A stretch of 64,000 nucleotides of DNA, from NCBI RefSeq assembly GCF_032854445.1, contig NW_027018046.1, positions 40,262 to 104,261 of the forward strand, read 5' to 3'. Shown here one piece after another: positions 61,501 to 64,000 of this stretch (position 1 is its first letter; the number at the start of each line of letters is the position of its first letter). The notes beneath the pieces are model-generated. The model saw only the letters and a list, made by a program, of their open reading frames with translations, searched no databases and was not told where the DNA came from. The stretch comes from Liolophura sinensis (taxonomy: Eukaryota; Mollusca; Polyplacophora; Chitonida; Chitonidae). The translations under genes and the position numbers were made by a program.

Positions 61501-64000
61501 TTGACGTCTTCTGGGCTACCGAAGGGCACATAACTTATAGTCAAAAGTTGAAAATAGTAATGACCAGTCGCGATTGTACAGAGTACAGTGTAGCCGATTT
61601 CAATTAACAAAAAGACCAGGCAAAAATGCAAAAGTGCAAAAACTGTTCCAGTGCTGCTGGTAAGAGGCTAATCCGACGTATTTTGTGACGAGAAATCGAA
61701 TGGTGCAATCCGCGTTGCTCTCCGACCAATACTTTTGGCTGTAGCGACAATTGAATGATTATTTATGTCATAATCACGTGCCCAGCAACGGCTCTTACTC
61801 CATGGAAACCAGGGAAATTGGCAATTTTTCAACACCTGCCGATGCCTGGCTCAATTCCGCATCTTTTGGCACCTTATTCATGTGGGTCTGTGGTCAGTTG
61901 TACTTTTTACAGCAGACTGTATCAAGTACCTTGTGTTTTTCACGTACAAATGGTGTGGTTTTTCTACACGTAGATAAAGACATTGAGATTGTCTTGGACT
62001 TAGAAGTAAGACAATTGCTGGGTGAGTTAAATGGGCTTGGCCCAAAGATTTCACGTCTTCTGGGCTACCGAAGGGCACATAACTTATAGTCAAAAGTTGA
62101 ATATAGTAATGACCAGTCGCGATTGTACAGAGTACAGTGTAGCCGATTTCAATTAACAAAAAGACCAGGTAAAAATGCAAAAGTGGAAAAACTGTTCCAG
62201 TGCTGCTGGTAAGAGGCTAATCCGACGTATTTTGTGACGAGAAATCGAATGGTGCAAACCGCGTTGCTCTCCAACCAATACGTTTGGCTGTAGTGAAAAT
62301 TGAATGATCATTGATATCATAATCACGTGCCCAGCAACGGCTCTTACTCCATGGAAACCAGGGAAATTTGCAATTTTTTCAACAGCTGCCGATGCCTAAC
62401 CCAAATCCGCATCTTTTGGCACCTTATAAATGTGGGTCTGTGGTCAGTTGTACTTTTTACAGCAGACTGTATCAAGTACCTTGTGTTTTTTATGTACATA
62501 TGGTGTGGTTTTTCTACACGTAGATAAAGACATTGAGATTGTCTTGGACTTAGAAGTAAGACAATTGCTGGGTGAGTTAAATGGGCTTAGCCCAAAGATT
62601 TGACGTCTTCTGGGCTACCGAAGGGCGCATAACTTATAGTCAAAAGTTGAATATAGTAATGACCAGTCGCGATTGTACAGAGTACAGTGTAGCCGATTTC
62701 AATTAACAAAAAGACCAGGCAAAAATGCAAAAGTGGAAAAACTGTTCCAGTGCTGCTGGTAAGAGGCTAATCCGACGTATTTTGTAACGAAAAATCGAAT
62801 GGTGCAATCCGCGTTGCTCTCCGACCAATACTTTTGGCTGTAGCGACAAATCAATGAATATTGATGTCATAATCACGTGCCCAGCAACGGCTCTTACTCC
62901 ATGGAAACCAGGGAAATTTGCAATTTTTTAACAGCTGCCGATGCCTGGCCCAATTCCGCATCTTTTGGCACCTTATAAATGTGGGTCAGTGTTTAGTTAT
63001 ACTTTTTACAGCAGACTGTATCAAGTACCTTTTGTTTTTTATGTACAAATGGTGTGGTTTTTCTACACGTAGATAAAGACATTGAGATTGTCTTGCACTT
63101 AGAAGTAAGGCAATTGCTGGGTGAGTTAAATGGGCTTAGCCCAAAGATTTCAGGTCTTCTGGGCTACCGAAGGGCACATAACTTATAGTCAAAAGTTGAA
63201 TATAGTAATGACCAGTCGCGATTGTACAGACTACAGTGTAGCCGATTTCAATAAACAAGAAGACCAGGTAAAAATGCAAAGTGGAAAAACTGTTCCAGTG
63301 CTGCTGGTAAGAGGCTAATCCGACGTATTTTGTGACGACAAATCGAATGGTGCAAACTGCGTTGCTCTCCGACCAATACTTTTGCCTGTAGTGACAATTG
63401 AATGATCATTTATGTCATAATCACGTGCACAGCAACGGCTCTTACTCCATGGAAACAGGGAACTTTACAATTTTTTAACAGCTGCCGATGCCTGGCTCAA
63501 TTCCGCATCTTTTGGCACCTTATAAATGTGGGTCAGTGTTTAGTTATACTTTTTACAGCAGACTGTATCAAGTACCTTGTGTTTTTTATGTACAAATGGT
63601 GTGGTTTTTCTACACGTAGATAAAGACATTGAGATTGTCTTGCACTTAGAAGTAAGGCAATTGCTGGGTGAGTTAAATGGGCTTAGCCCAAAGATTTCAG
63701 GTCTTCTGGGCTACCGAAGGGCACATAACTTATAGTCAAAAGTTGAATATAGTAATGACCAGTCGCGATTGTACAGACTACAGTGTAGCCGATTTCAATA
63801 AACAAGAAGACCAGGTAAAAATGCAAAAGTGGAAAAACTGTTCCAGTGCTGCTGGTAAGAGGCTAATCCGACGTATTTTGTGACGACAAATCGAATGGTG
63901 CAAACTGCGTTGCTCTCCGACCAATACTTTTGCCTGTAGTGACAATTGAATGATCATTTATGTCATAATCACGTGCACAGCAACGGCTCTACTCCATGGA
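55590..64000 (+). repeat. Array block 9: two copies of an eight-monomer HOR (~4,395 bp)
   Basis: Anchors are at 55757, 56307, 56856, 57405, 57954, 58505, 59054, 59603, 60153, 60702, 61251, 61800, 62349, 62899, 63447 and 63994. The first seven correspond to 60153-63447 at shifts of 4,393-4,396 bp. Shared rare variants include GTAGCAACAATTGAATGATCAATTATG split around 55,700 and 60,095, TATTCATG (57,481 and 61,876), GATTATTTATG, ATGCCTAACCC, AGGGCGCATAAC, AATGAATATTGATG and CAATAAACAAGAAG. The copies differ by few bases. The second copy departs from the pattern near 63,500. Confidence 0.85.
63447..64000 (+). other. Hybrid monomer and local duplication at the end of HOR copy 2
   Basis: The monomer starting at 63447 begins like that at 59054 (GAACTTTACAATTTTTTAAC, GGCTCAATTCC) but then has TATAAATGTGGG with AGTTATAC, like those at 58505 and 62899. 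The switch lies in the shared ATTCCGCATCTTTTGGCACC stretch at about 63,501-63,520. What follows, including GACTACAGTG, CAATAAACAAGAAG, ACGACAAATCG and GTGCACAGC, repeats the sequence 547 bp upstream. Small losses are GAAACAGGG (63,453) and GGCTCTACTCC (63,986). Confidence 0.7.

Larger units (their letters stand above)
1..64000 (+). repeat. Tandem satellite array, ~549-bp monomer, 118 copies touched
   Basis: The same roughly 549-bp sequence recurs without interruption across the whole window and always in the same orientation. Using CCATGG as a landmark I find 118 copies; 114 of 117 intervals are 547-556 bp and three are 360-361 bp. Neighbouring monomers differ by scattered substitutions and short indels, while copies a fixed number of monomers apart can be almost identical, which is the signature of higher-order repeats. 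Composition is about 58% AT. No unique sequence, transposon or gene is inserted anywhere. Both ends are cut inside a monomer, so the true array is longer. A satellite of this scale is expected in eukaryotic heterochromatin; whether it is centromeric cannot be decided from sequence alone. I do not recognise the family. Confidence 0.99.

Noticed and set aside
1-64000. CENP-B box in the monomer
   Set aside because: No segment fits the NTTCGNNNNANNCGGGN core on either strand. The closest, CTTCGGTAGCCCAGAAG (reverse strand), lacks the required A and CGGG.
1-64000. CRISPR array
   Set aside because: The repeat is 549 bp with no short direct repeats separated by unique spacers; the sequence is a eukaryote-type satellite.
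1-64000. tRNA-derived SINE or other RNA gene within the monomer
   Set aside because: No paired A and B boxes of RNA polymerase III promoters (no GGTTCGANNCC-like element), no poly-A tail, and no target-site duplications around monomers.
1-64000. Transposon origin (terminal inverted repeats, LTRs, Helitron end)
   Set aside because: I found no long terminal repeats in either orientation. The short TGGGCTTAGCCCA hairpin is not followed by CTAG at a Helitron-like distance in typical monomers. A database search could still reveal an ancient link.

Overview
The whole 64 kb window is one uninterrupted satellite DNA array. A monomer of about 549 bp is repeated head-to-tail on the + strand from the first base to the last. 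I located 118 copies of a fixed landmark, the CCATGG site (117 intact, one changed to CCATAG at 59,603). Of the 117 intervals between them, 114 measure 547-556 bp, most exactly 549, and three measure 360-361 bp. Both window edges fall inside monomers, so the array is longer than the window. I see no protein gene, RNA gene, transposon, inversion, microsatellite or unique spacer.

Organism: long arrays of this kind with higher-order repeats (HORs) are typical of eukaryotic centromeric, pericentromeric or other heterochromatic DNA. The reference monomer is about 42% GC and has about 18 CpG where about 24 are expected by chance. That is mild depletion and argues weakly against a heavily CpG-methylated vertebrate-type satellite. 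I do not recognise the monomer and cannot name the species.

Layout (coordinates are approximate block limits): 1-2,900 mixed monomers; 2,900-7,000 an eight-monomer block containing the first 360-bp deleted monomer; 7,000-9,700 a rearranged block with a 2,015-bp duplication and the second deleted monomer; 9,700-13,750 a near copy of the 2,900-7,000 block at +6,767 bp with the third deleted monomer; 13,750-20,900 a six/five-monomer pattern; 20,900-30,300 mainly 1,098-bp dimers; 30,300-50,000 a nine-type HOR present in versions of different length (repeat distances 2,746, 3,843 and 5,490 bp); 50,000-55,590 mixed monomers with a 1,647-bp repeat; 55,590-64,000 two copies of an eight-monomer HOR of about 4,395 bp.

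Most monomers fall into two families by a linked set of variants: one has TATAAAT and usually GGCCCAA upstream, the other has TACTGAAG and GGCTCAA. They alternate over long stretches, which suggests an ancestral dimer. The array appears to evolve by unequal exchange: several monomers are visible hybrids, and one microhomology-flanked 189-bp deletion has been copied to three places. Open reading frames occur on both strands only because the monomer lacks stops in some frames, and I treat none as a gene. Two stretches (8,580-9,215 and 23,950-26,190) carry dense single-base indels that look more like assembly error than biology.
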